Below are positions 1 to 5,330 of a stretch of DNA of 6,097 nucleotides, piece after piece; position 1 is the first letter of the stretch, and every line of letters starts with the position of its first letter. The notes below the pieces were generated by a model that saw nothing but the letters and a program-made list of their open reading frames with translations, did no database searches and was not told where the DNA came from. The position numbers were made by a program, and so were the translations under genes. The DNA comes from Mageeibacillus sp. UBA1243 (GTDB lineage Bacteria > Bacillota > Clostridia > UBA1212). The stretch is taken from assembly GCA_002308595.1 (NCBI GenBank), contig DBWH01000022.1:1-6097 (forward strand). The letters are read 5' to 3'.

Positions 1-324
1 CTCAAATCGGTCGCCAAGGCCAAGAACACGATCATGTTCCTCGGCAGGTACGGCGGCGACGAATTTATCATGATAGTAAAATCCGAGAGCACGGACAGCC
101 TCGAAAAACTCATCGAGGAGCTCAGAAGCAGGATTTCAAACGAGTGCGTTGACAGCAAGACGCCCTACATCATTTCCATCGGCGCAGGCTACGACGAGAT
201 CCTCAATGAGAGTGATTCGTTCAAGAACTGCATCCAGCGCGCCGACCAGAAGATGTACGTTGACAAGGACATCCGCAAATCGAGCGGCAGCACGACGGTG
301 ATCCTCACAGGGTCCTCCGAATGA
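1..324 (+). CDS. GGDEF-domain diguanylate cyclase, C-terminal part (5' end outside window)
   Basis: This is the last 107 residues of a protein that would join two GTP into cyclic di-GMP. The frame is open from base 1 to the TGA at 322. Residues 16-22 of the fragment read RYGGDEF, the intact active-site loop. They are followed by the usual late-domain landmarks: a SIGAGY strand near residue 57 (family: S-[IV]-G) and an ADQKMY helix near residue 89 (family: AD-x-A-[LM]-Y). The protein ends soon after this domain, so GGDEF is its C-terminal module; any sensor part lies upstream and cannot be seen. The inhibitory I-site (RxxD, five residues before GGDEF) is not present: that slot reads NTIM, so classic product inhibition is not expected. 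The next gene, 28 bases on, encodes an EAL phosphodiesterase, so the pair probably forms one operon that sets cyclic di-GMP locally. Family assignment is secure; the sensed signal is unknown. Confidence 0.93.
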   Translation, partial: LKSVAKAKNTIMFLGRYGGDEFIMIVKSESTDSLEKLIEELRSRISNECVDSKTPYIISIGAGYDEILNESDSFKNCIQRADQKMYVDKDIRKSSGSTTVILTGSSE

Positions 325-352
325 AGCCCGCAAGGACACAGGGAGATAACCA

Positions 353-2272
353 ATGACATACTTTTGGCAATTTGATATCTGCGCTTTGTGTCTCGCGTGC
401 ATCCTCGTGCTGGACACGCTGATGCATAAGGACCTCAAGCAGACCAAAAACAGGTGGTTCCTGGCGATGGCCGTCGCGATGGTGATTTCCTCGATTTCGG
501 ACATTCCGGGCATCCTGATGCAGAACAATCCGCAGCTTTTCGACCGCGTAACTTCCGACGTATCGACAATGGTGTTCCTCACGGTGCGCAACACGCTTCC
601 GTGGCTCTACGCATGCTACGTCGGCTCGCTGCTGAACCTCCAGAGAAGGTACAAAAAAATCACGACAGTCCTCATAATGATCCCCGAGATTATCATGATA
701 GGCTGGATGCTGTTCATGCCGGCAAGGCGCCTCGTCTACTATTACGCCGACGGCACGACCTACAAGCACGGGCCGCTGTTTAACGCGTTCTACGTTCTGA
801 CAGCGATGTACGTGCTCATTGGCGTGTTCATCGTTATACGCTACAGGAAGGCGCTGAAACTGAAGACCAAGGCGGCTTTTTACTGTTTTACGCTGCTCTG
901 TCTCGTGCCCGTCGTGGTGCAGAGCTTTTATCCCATGCTCAAGTGGGCGCTGTTTTTCCAGACGCTCGGTCTGCTCGGCGCCGCTCTTACAATCGACAAC
1001 GAGGAGGCCGTCAGGTCGCCCGAAAGCGGTTTTTACAACAAATACGCGCTCTACCACGACGCGAAGCAGGCTTACGACATTGGCGATAAGGCGGGCGTCA
1101 TATTCGTCAAGGTGCCGTCGACGCAGAACGTTGCGGTTGCCATTGGCGGCAATGCGGTCGCCAAAATCAATTGCGACATGGGAAACTTCATCCTGAGGAT
1201 CCTTCCGCCGCACTGGCAGATGTACGAGGTCAGCTGCAACAACTACGCCGTGCTCGCCCCTACCGCCAATGACACAGACCTCTACGGCATCGCCTCACAG
1301 ATCAAGGAAAGGTTCTCGGGCTACTGGGAATACGACGGCGGGAGCATCGATCTGCCCTCTGTGATCCTCATCGGAAGCATACCCGACAAGCTCGCATCGA
1401 TCGAGCAGTTCGTCTACGTCATGGAAGAGGAGATTGTTCCCGAGAGGAACGGCTCGCAGATCATGCGCATCAACGAAACCGCCAAGGAGGCCTACGAGGC
1501 CAAGGTCGAGTTTGTCCTGCGGAACGCGATCAAGACAAACGGGCTGATGGTCTACTACCAGCCGATTTACGACACAAACCAGAACCGCATCCACACAGCC
1601 GAGGCACTCCTGCGGCTCTTTGACCCTGAGCTCGGAATGATCTCGCCGGAGTTTTTCATACCCCTTGCCGAGAAGCGGGGCCTCATGAAGGAGATTGGCG
1701 ATTTCGTTTTCGAGGAGGTCTGCCGCTTCCTAAGCAGACATCGCGAAGGCAACATAGGGCTCACGTCGGTTGATGTCAACATCTCAGCCGTCCAGTGCAT
1801 CGACAGGGAGCTTCCCGAGCGCTGGGACAGGATTATCGCCAGGTACGACGTCAAACCCGAGCAGATCTGCCTTGAAATCACCGAATCGGCCCTGTCATCC
1901 TCCCTTTTTAAGATGGGCAGCGTGATCGAGGACCTTCGCAAAAGGGGCTACCTGCTTGCTCTTGACGACTACGGCACAGGCTACGCGAACAACGCCTACG
2001 TTATGCAGTTCCCGTTCGACGTGATCAAAATCGACAAGTCGATCCTCTGGGGCGCCGACAAGAACGAAAAATCCGACAAGCTGCTCCACCACTCCGTCCT
2101 GATGATTCACGACCTGGGCATGCAGGCGGTCGTCGAGGGCGTCGAAACACCTCAGCACAGGGAAAAGCTCGAGTCCGCCGGCGTCGAATTTCTCCAGGGC
2201 TACATCTTCTCAAAGCCCGTTCCCGAGAGCGAGGCCGTGCTTTTCTTCGAAAAAACTGCCGCCAATGTTTAA
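353..2272 (+). CDS. Membrane-bound cyclic-di-GMP phosphodiesterase with degenerate GGDEF and intact EAL domain
   Basis: This 639-residue protein is predicted to hydrolyse cyclic di-GMP to pGpG. Residues 7-214 hold about seven hydrophobic helices (roughly 7-23, 35-55, 70-92, 102-122, 141-163, 173-190, 195-214), a likely membrane sensor of no family I recognise. Residues 221-365 have the outline of a GGDEF domain (SGFYNKYALY in place of LTGLxNRxxL), but the signature slot at 294-298 reads SCNNY, so it cannot be a cyclase. It may bind GTP or only dimerise. Residues 385-635 form the EAL domain with the known metal and catalytic positions kept: E417 of EAL, N476, E508, D538-D539, K559, E595 and Q615 of LQGY. 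The start is ATG at 353, with GGGAGA at 341-346 six bases before it. It follows the GGDEF gene by 28 bases and is closed by a terminator at 2288. Activity is inferred from the residues; the sensed ligand is unknown. Confidence 0.93.
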   Translation: MTYFWQFDICALCLACILVLDTLMHKDLKQTKNRWFLAMAVAMVISSISDIPGILMQNNPQLFDRVTSDVSTMVFLTVRNTLPWLYACYVGSLLNLQRRYKKITTVLIMIPEIIMIGWMLFMPARRLVYYYADGTTYKHGPLFNAFYVLTAMYVLIGVFIVIRYRKALKLKTKAAFYCFTLLCLVPVVVQSFYPMLKWALFFQTLGLLGAALTIDNEEAVRSPESGFYNKYALYHDAKQAYDIGDKAGVIFVKVPSTQNVAVAIGGNAVAKINCDMGNFILRILPPHWQMYEVSCNNYAVLAPTANDTDLYGIASQIKERFSGYWEYDGGSIDLPSVILIGSIPDKLASIEQFVYVMEEEIVPERNGSQIMRINETAKEAYEAKVEFVLRNAIKTNGLMVYYQPIYDTNQNRIHTAEALLRLFDPELGMISPEFFIPLAEKRGLMKEIGDFVFEEVCRFLSRHREGNIGLTSVDVNISAVQCIDRELPERWDRIIARYDVKPEQICLEITESALSSSLFKMGSVIEDLRKRGYLLALDDYGTGYANNAYVMQFPFDVIKIDKSILWGADKNEKSDKLLHHSVLMIHDLGMQAVVEGVETPQHREKLESAGVEFLQGYIFSKPVPESEAVLFFEKTAANV

Positions 2273-2287
2273 CCGCCGCACACACGC

Positions 2288-2317
2288 GAGGAGCTCCGAA
2301 AAAGCTCCTCTTTTTTT
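2288..2317 (+). terminator. Intrinsic terminator of the GGDEF-EAL unit
   Basis: A perfect 8-bp stem (GAGGAGCT at 2288-2295 with AGCTCCTC at 2303-2310) has a 7-base loop and is followed directly by seven T. It lies 15 bases after the EAL stop codon and separates the signalling genes from hpf. Confidence 0.93.
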
Positions 2318-2340
2318 GTACGCGAAACGCATTGGCGCTA

Positions 2341-2369
2341 TTGATTTTTTCAGCTTCTCAGGGTATATT
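2341..2369 (+). promoter_or_regulatory. Sigma-A-type promoter for hpf
   Basis: TTGATT at 2341-2346 and TATATT at 2364-2369 are separated by exactly 17 bases. Transcription would start near 2376, giving a leader of about 50 bases before the hpf start at 2428. The site sits just after the upstream terminator, which supports hpf being its own unit. I saw no sigma-B or sigma-H type elements, although hpf genes in other Firmicutes are often under stress or stationary-phase sigma factors. Confidence 0.72.
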
Positions 2370-2414
2370 TAGATTGTGAACACAGCGGGAAAAGAATAGA
2401 GACTGAAATCAGAT

Positions 2415-2421
2415 GGGAGGT
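2415..2421 (+). promoter_or_regulatory. Ribosome binding site that sets the hpf start
   Basis: GGGAGGT lies six bases before the ATG at 2428. An in-frame ATG at 2413 overlaps this site and has no ribosome binding site of its own, so 2428 is taken as the start. Confidence 0.88.
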
Positions 2422-2427
2422 AATAAT

Positions 2428-2976
2428 ATGACAGTCAGATTTAGCACAAAAGACGCAACCGTTTACGACAAGGACCGAAAGGCGATGGAGAAAAAGCTCT
2501 CCCAGCGACTCACACGTTATTTCGGCAATGATTCCGTAGATGCCACAGTCAAAATTTCGGAGACAAAGCTTGGCTTCAAGGCAGAGATCACACTCCCTTA
2601 CTACGGATACCAGATGCGCGCAGAGGCGGCTTCAAACGACGGCCTCTACACAGCTTTCGATAATGCAGTGGATGTTCTTGAGCGCAGAATGACAAAACAC
2701 AAGGACAAGATCATCAGCCGCAAAGGAAAGGGCGCGCAGCTTGAGGTAAGCGCTGAGCCCGAGACAGCGGATGAGAACGCTTACGCGACAGACGATGACT
2801 TCAAACTGGTCAGAGTCAAGAGGTATGAGTTCAAACCGATGACCGCCGAAGAGGCAATCCTCAACATGGAGACGCTCGGCCACGATTTTTACGTTTTCCT
2901 GAATGCCGAAGAGGACAACATCTGCACCATCTACAGACGTAAGGACGGCGGATACGGAATGGTGGCACCTAAATGA
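2428..2976 (+). CDS. hpf: Long-form ribosome hibernation promoting factor
   Basis: This 182-residue protein binds the small ribosomal subunit and, in the long form, joins two 70S ribosomes into inactive 100S dimers during stationary phase or stress. Residues 1-98 fit the HPF/RaiA N-terminal domain: a strand with KISETKLGFKAEITL near 42-56, then a helix ending VLERRMTKHKDKI at 83-95. Residues 99-124 are an acidic, variable linker. Residues 125-182 are the long-form C-terminal dimerisation domain with its typical blocks VRVKRYEFKPM (128-138), EEAILNMETLGHDFYVF (141-157) and IYRRKDGGYGMVAP (168-181). The length matches Firmicute long HPF (about 180-190 residues). The start at 2428 is chosen from the ribosome binding site. 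It stands alone between a promoter at 2341 and a terminator at 3015. Identification is firm; its control can only be guessed from the promoter. Confidence 0.96.
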   Translation: MTVRFSTKDATVYDKDRKAMEKKLSQRLTRYFGNDSVDATVKISETKLGFKAEITLPYYGYQMRAEAASNDGLYTAFDNAVDVLERRMTKHKDKIISRKGKGAQLEVSAEPETADENAYATDDDFKLVRVKRYEFKPMTAEEAILNMETLGHDFYVFLNAEEDNICTIYRRKDGGYGMVAPK

Positions 2977-2982
2977 ACTGAA

Positions 2983-2998
2983 AAGGGCGAAAGCCCTT
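2983..2998 (+). other. GNRA-capped hairpin in the hpf 3' region
   Basis: AAGGGC (2983-2988) pairs perfectly with GCCCTT (2993-2998) across a GAAA tetraloop. No T-tract follows, so it is not a terminator itself. It lies between the hpf stop codon and the true terminator and may protect the transcript end or help fold it. Confidence 0.6.
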
Positions 2999-3014
2999 GT
3001 CGATAGATGAAAGC

Positions 3015-3052
3015 AAGGCCCTGCGCGCAGCAACGTGCGGGGTCTTCTTTTT
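3015..3052 (+). terminator. Intrinsic terminator of hpf
   Basis: A 13-bp stem (3015-3027 with 3034-3046, including G-T wobbles at 3018/3043, 3022/3039 and 3025/3036) has a 6-base loop, CAGCAA, and is followed by CTTTTT and a second T run after GGG. It ends the hpf transcript before the promoter region of the next gene. Confidence 0.88.
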
Positions 3053-3066
3053 GGGTTTTTTGGGTG

Positions 3067-3106
3067 CCGTGATTGAAATTTCAAGCCAAAAGGTTTAAAA
3101 TCACGG
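3067..3106 (+). promoter_or_regulatory. Dyad overlapping the presumed promoter of the acidic membrane protein gene
   Basis: CCGTGATT at 3067-3074 and AATCACGG at 3099-3106 are perfect 8-bp inverted repeats 24 bases apart. A separate perfect 12-bp palindrome, TTGAAATTTCAA, occupies 3073-3084. The arms lie across the likely promoter, so a repressor site or an RNA hairpin are both possible. No regulator is known to me for this sequence. Confidence 0.35.
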
Positions 3107-3119
3107 GCGGTGGTATAAA
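3073..3119 (+). promoter_or_regulatory. Candidate promoter(s) for the acidic membrane protein gene
   Basis: Two readings are possible. TTGAAA (3073-3078) with TTAAAA (3095-3100) has 16-base spacing. Alternatively TGGTATAAA at 3111-3119 is an extended -10 element (TGnTATAAA) without a good -35. One of them must serve the gene at 3192, since a terminator ends just upstream. The choice is uncertain. Confidence 0.45.
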
Positions 3120-3177
3120 AACTGCGGCCCTAATGGCGAGCCGCTGGCTTTGCCTCGTGATCTGAAAGAGGCCTTAC

Positions 3178-3185
3178 AAAGGGAG
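3178..3185 (+). promoter_or_regulatory. Ribosome binding site that sets the start at 3192
   Basis: AAAGGGAG ends six bases before ATG 3192. A longer in-frame reading from TTG 3150 has no such site, so the ATG is preferred. Confidence 0.8.
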
Positions 3186-3191
3186 AAAACC

Positions 3192-4499
3192 ATGGCTTTC
3201 GGCAAAAAGAACAAAGAAAACGCACCGGATATCGAGCCCAAAGAAGACGAGCAGTTTGTGGATCTTGTCTTTGATCTTGAGAGCGGCGAGCTGTCAATAC
3301 AGGAAAACGAAGATGCGGCGTCCGAAGCGATTGCAGATGCAGATGACGCCGATGATGCGTACACGGACGCGCCCGAGGGTACTTTTGTGCCCGTAAAAGG
3401 GTTTGGCGGAGAGACTGCCGCTGAGACTGAGGCGCTGCCGGAGAGGGGCGAAACTGACGAAGCGGGCGAGGCTGACGAAGAGGTCGCGGAGCCTGAAGAA
3501 GAAACTTATACAGCTGAATCACCTGCGGAAGCTGTGGAAGAACCGGCTGCCGAAACGGAAGAAACCGCGGAGACCGAAAAGCCCTACGAAGAGCCTTGCG
3601 AAGCGTCTTACGAAGCCGAAACAGCTGACGAAGCGCGTTACGGGACTGAAAAAACTTACGAGCCGGAAACTGCTTACGAAGTTGAAGACGCAGGCGAAAC
3701 CGAATACGCCGAAGCGGCTCCTGCCTCAGAGAGACACGCGTCCCTTTACGACGAGGGCGACGGCTCGGTGAGCGAGGACGACCTTCCGACGGAGTGGGTC
3801 GGTGCGGAAAAGCGCGCTGAGGAGGCCCGCGAAAGCGAGCCGGAAGGCGAAAACGAAGAGGAAAACGACGACGGGCACTCATCTGTCGTTGAGACGAGGG
3901 TTGACAAGGTCAAGGCCGAAAAGCTTGAGGACCTCATCAGAAAAAAGACTGCCGGCAATTCGGACTACGCCAAGGGCAAGCTCAGCGGGTTCATTGGCGT
4001 GTACAAGAACGGTGAAGGCGCCAATGCCATTGGCGGGTTGTCCTTCAAAACCTGGTCCTTTATTACCCTGGCGGTGTTCGTGATCGACACGGTGCTGCTC
4101 AATTTCCTTGCCTATAAAATCGTTTACCCGATCGTTGAGATTGTGATGAAGAACGCGGGCATTCAGGCCCTTGGCGAGTCGCTCAGCAAGGAACCGCTCT
4201 ACACGGCAATCTCCTACGCGATTTCATTTATTTTCTGCGGCCTGATCGTGCTCATCCTCTGCAAGCTCACGGAGGCGATCATCGGCATGCTCGGAAGCAC
4301 GAAAATTTCGTCGATTATAACCAAGACTCTCCTCTGCCTCATGGCAGTTTTCACGGTCATCGGACTGATTGTCATGATCGTGTCGAAGAAGGGCCTGCTC
4401 ACGCTCACGGCCTACAGATGGTTCTCGCCGGCGCTCAGCTATGCGGGCGGTCTGGTGTTCTTCCTGGTGGCGGGACTCGGAAAAAAGAACAAAAAATGA
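3192..4499 (+). CDS. Unrecognised acidic protein with four C-terminal membrane helices
   Basis: I do not recognise this 435-residue protein. Residues 1-10 are basic (GKKNK at 4-8). Residues 11-230 are extremely rich in Glu, Asp and Ala, almost free of hydrophobic stretches and probably disordered; tyrosines recur at 106, 132, 140, 150, 156, 162 and 172 in an E/A/T background. Residues 231-285 are a more normal segment (VDKVKAEKLEDLIRKKT at 237-253). Four hydrophobic helices follow at about 287-312, 336-358, 374-398 and 411-429, and the protein ends in GKKNKK. An even helix count and the basic ends suggest both termini face the cytosol, with the acidic tail inside the cell. It has no signal peptide and no enzyme motif I can see. 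It sits alone between the hpf terminator and the infC promoter, with no clear terminator after it. A role as a scaffold or in envelope biology would be only a guess. Confidence 0.85.
   Translation: MAFGKKNKENAPDIEPKEDEQFVDLVFDLESGELSIQENEDAASEAIADADDADDAYTDAPEGTFVPVKGFGGETAAETEALPERGETDEAGEADEEVAEPEEETYTAESPAEAVEEPAAETEETAETEKPYEEPCEASYEAETADEARYGTEKTYEPETAYEVEDAGETEYAEAAPASERHASLYDEGDGSVSEDDLPTEWVGAEKRAEEARESEPEGENEEENDDGHSSVVETRVDKVKAEKLEDLIRKKTAGNSDYAKGKLSGFIGVYKNGEGANAIGGLSFKTWSFITLAVFVIDTVLLNFLAYKIVYPIVEIVMKNAGIQALGESLSKEPLYTAISYAISFIFCGLIVLILCKLTEAIIGMLGSTKISSIITKTLLCLMAVFTVIGLIVMIVSKKGLLTLTAYRWFSPALSYAGGLVFFLVAGLGKKNKK
3507..3707 (+). repeat. Degenerate tyrosine-glutamate repeat region inside the acidic protein
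   Basis: This codes for residues 106-172 of the acidic membrane protein. Short units of the type [T/S/A/P]-Y-E-x-E recur (PYEEP, SYEAE, TYEPE, AYEVE, EYAEA), and TACGAAG or TACGAGC recurs in the DNA. The spacing varies from 6 to 10 residues in the denser part, so this is a degenerate low-complexity repeat and not a clean tandem array. Confidence 0.6.
4019..4035. repeat. Perfect 17-base palindrome CGCCAATG-C-CATTGGCG
   Basis: Two copies of the octamer CATTGGCG lie head to head with one base between, just before the first membrane helix of the acidic protein (codons for residues G276 to G281). It is part of the dispersed octamer family described in a separate entry. Confidence 0.8.
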
Positions 4500-4520
4500 C
4501 CAAACAGCCCTCAATTTAGG

Positions 4521-4556
4521 AAAATTTTTAAAATTTCCCCAAAAAAGGCGAAAAAA
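4521..4556 (+). promoter_or_regulatory. Phased A-tracts / UP-like element upstream of the infC promoter
   Basis: A runs begin at 4521, 4530, 4541 and 4551, that is, every 9 to 11 bases or about one helical turn, and end four bases before the -35 box. Such phasing bends DNA, and A-rich DNA at this place can contact the RNA polymerase alpha subunit. The 4519-4538 part is also an imperfect dyad (GGAAA with TTTCC). No clear terminator for the preceding gene is present here. Confidence 0.5.
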
Positions 4557-4559
4557 CGC

Positions 4560-4588
4560 TTGACAGGGCGGTTCGTTTGTTTTATCAT
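4560..4588 (+). promoter_or_regulatory. Strong sigma-A promoter of the infC operon
   Basis: TTGACA at 4560-4565 is a perfect -35 box and TATCAT at 4583-4588 is one base from the -10 consensus, with the ideal 17-base spacing. Transcription would begin near 4595, which leaves a leader of about 140 bases before infC. Confidence 0.9.
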
Positions 4589-4609
4589 AACACGGCAATA
4601 AAGCAGAAG

Positions 4610-4706
4610 TGCAGCTTCTCACCTTGGTCGCAGGCGCGGGCGGGTTAATAAACGTCTTGAGATTTAGGGTGTGCTGCAGATTTGACTTTACGGCACACAT
4701 TTTTTT
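4610..4706 (+). promoter_or_regulatory. infC leader attenuator, probably of the L20-responsive kind
   Basis: The leader can fold two ways. The terminator form is the stem at 4669-4676/4691-4698 with its T-tract. The competing form pairs TGCAGC (4610-4615) with GCTGCA (4673-4678), with TCTCA (4617-4621) and TGAGA (4658-4662) nested inside; this uses up the 5' arm of the terminator stem. In Bacillus subtilis, ribosomal protein L20 represses infC-rpmI-rplT by favouring termination in such a leader, and this operon has the same gene order and encodes L20. That L20 is the ligand here is inference; I did not fold the RNA by computer or match the leader to a family model. Confidence 0.65.
4669..4706 (+). 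terminator. Leader terminator upstream of infC
   Basis: GTGTGCTG (4669-4676) pairs with CGGCACAC (4691-4698), seven Watson-Crick pairs and one T-G pair, around a 14-base loop. One A and then seven T follow. It lies after the infC promoter and before the gene, the place expected for an attenuator. Confidence 0.82.
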
Positions 4707-4723
4707 ATCAACTAACGGAGTAC

Positions 4724-4728
4724 GGAGG
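4724..4728 (+). promoter_or_regulatory. Ribosome binding site of infC, pointing to an AUA start
   Basis: GGAGG lies nine bases before ATA at 4738. No in-frame ATG, GTG or TTG lies within reach: the frame between this site and the conserved protein start reads TGT-TGC-GTC-ATA-GCT. Confidence 0.85.
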
Positions 4729-4737
4729 TGTTGCGTC

Positions 4738-5250
4738 ATAGCTAAAGAAGAACTGGCGATTAATGAAGAGATAACCGCTAAAGAAGTGCGTCTTATCGAT
4801 GAAAAAGGCGTCATGGCGGGAATTGTGGACATTGAAACTGCATTGAAGTATGCGGAGGATAAGAACCTTGACCTTGTGAACATTGCACCGATGGCCAATC
4901 CTCCTGTCTGCAAAGTGATTGATTACAACAAATACATTTTTGATCTCAACAAGAAAGAGAAAGATGCCCGCAAAAACCAGAAGATTGTTGATATCAAAGA
5001 AGTGCGTCTGTCCCTTGGCATTGGCGATCACGATCTTAACGTAAAAATCAAGAGCGCGGTCGGATTTTTGAAGGACGGCGACAAAGTAAAAGTAACCGTG
5101 AAATTCTACGGGAGGGAAATGAATTACACCACCTCCGGCGAAGAGCTGATTGACAAATTCTACGAAGGCATTGCCGAGTACGGAGTTATGGACAAGAAGC
5201 CGAAGCTTGAGGGAAAACGCATGTCGGTAATGTTCTCACCCAAGAAATAA
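4738..5250 (+). CDS. infC: Translation initiation factor IF-3, apparently starting at AUA
   Basis: IF-3 binds the 30S subunit, keeps it apart from 50S and checks that the start codon and initiator tRNA are right. The 170-residue product matches the usual length (about 165-180). Residues 5-75 are the N-terminal domain: ELAINEEITAKEVRLIDEKG at 5-24 and the family signature PPVCKVIDYNKYIFD at 55-69. A lysine-rich linker follows (71-83), then the C-terminal 30S-binding domain at 84-169 with KEVRLSLGIGDHDL, VKFYGREM and FSPKK. Homologues begin at the residues IAKEELAIN, so translation should start at ATA 4738; a reading extended to GTG 4609 would run through the leader terminator. Non-AUG starts are known for infC (AUU in E. 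coli and B. subtilis) and let IF-3 limit its own synthesis; AUA would act the same way. It is first in the infC-rpmI-rplT operon. Confidence 0.96.
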   Translation: MAKEELAINEEITAKEVRLIDEKGVMAGIVDIETALKYAEDKNLDLVNIAPMANPPVCKVIDYNKYIFDLNKKEKDARKNQKIVDIKEVRLSLGIGDHDLNVKIKSAVGFLKDGDKVKVTVKFYGREMNYTTSGEELIDKFYEGIAEYGVMDKKPKLEGKRMSVMFSPKK

Positions 5251-5278
5251 ATCGCCTGCTTACAGGCTAAAATAAAGG

Positions 5279-5307
5279 TCCGTGCCTGCATTGGCAATGT
5301 GCGCGGA
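5279..5307 (+). promoter_or_regulatory. Hairpin between infC and rpmI, possible translational operator
   Basis: TCCGTGC (5279-5285) pairs with GCGCGGA (5301-5307), including one T-G pair. After a two-base bulge, GCATT (5288-5292) pairs with AATGT (5296-5300), with a GGC loop. It ends six bases before the rpmI ribosome binding site (AAAGGA, 5313-5318). No T-tract follows, so it is not a terminator. In E. coli, L20 acts on a structure just upstream of rpmI; a similar role here is only a suggestion. Confidence 0.5.
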
Positions 5308-5330
5308 TTGTGAAAGGAAGATGTTTAACC

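Noticed and set aside
305..1213. 302-residue open frame on the - strand opposite the EAL gene
   Set aside because: The translation is rich in Arg, His and Val with no domain pattern, while the + strand frame encodes a clear membrane-EAL protein. It arises from the codon use of the real gene.
2413..2427. ATG at 2413 as the hpf start
   Set aside because: It overlaps the ribosome binding site of the ATG at 2428, and homologues begin with a short strand as in MTVRFS.
2318..2427. Cyclic-di-GMP riboswitch or other known riboswitch in the gaps between genes
   Set aside because: No gap besides the infC leader has the length and the conserved core I would need to see.
3150..3191. TTG 3150 as the start of the acidic membrane protein
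   Set aside because: It has no ribosome binding site, whereas ATG 3192 has AAAGGGAG six bases before it.
3130..3882. 250-residue open frame on the - strand, and a Lys/Arg-rich + strand frame at 3403-3771
   Set aside because: Both are low-complexity shadows of the acidic repeat region in other frames; neither has a credible start signal.
4519..4538. GGAAA...TTTCC dyad as the terminator of the acidic protein gene
   Set aside because: The stem is AT-rich and imperfect, and has no T-tract on the + strand after it; it fits the A-tract element better.
4609..4737. Extended infC reading from GTG 4609
   Set aside because: It would translate the leader and its terminator, has no ribosome binding site, and adds 43 residues absent from the IF-3 family.
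4224..4913. 229-residue open frame on the - strand across the infC promoter
   Set aside because: It spans a promoter, a leader terminator and part of infC, and shows no family pattern.
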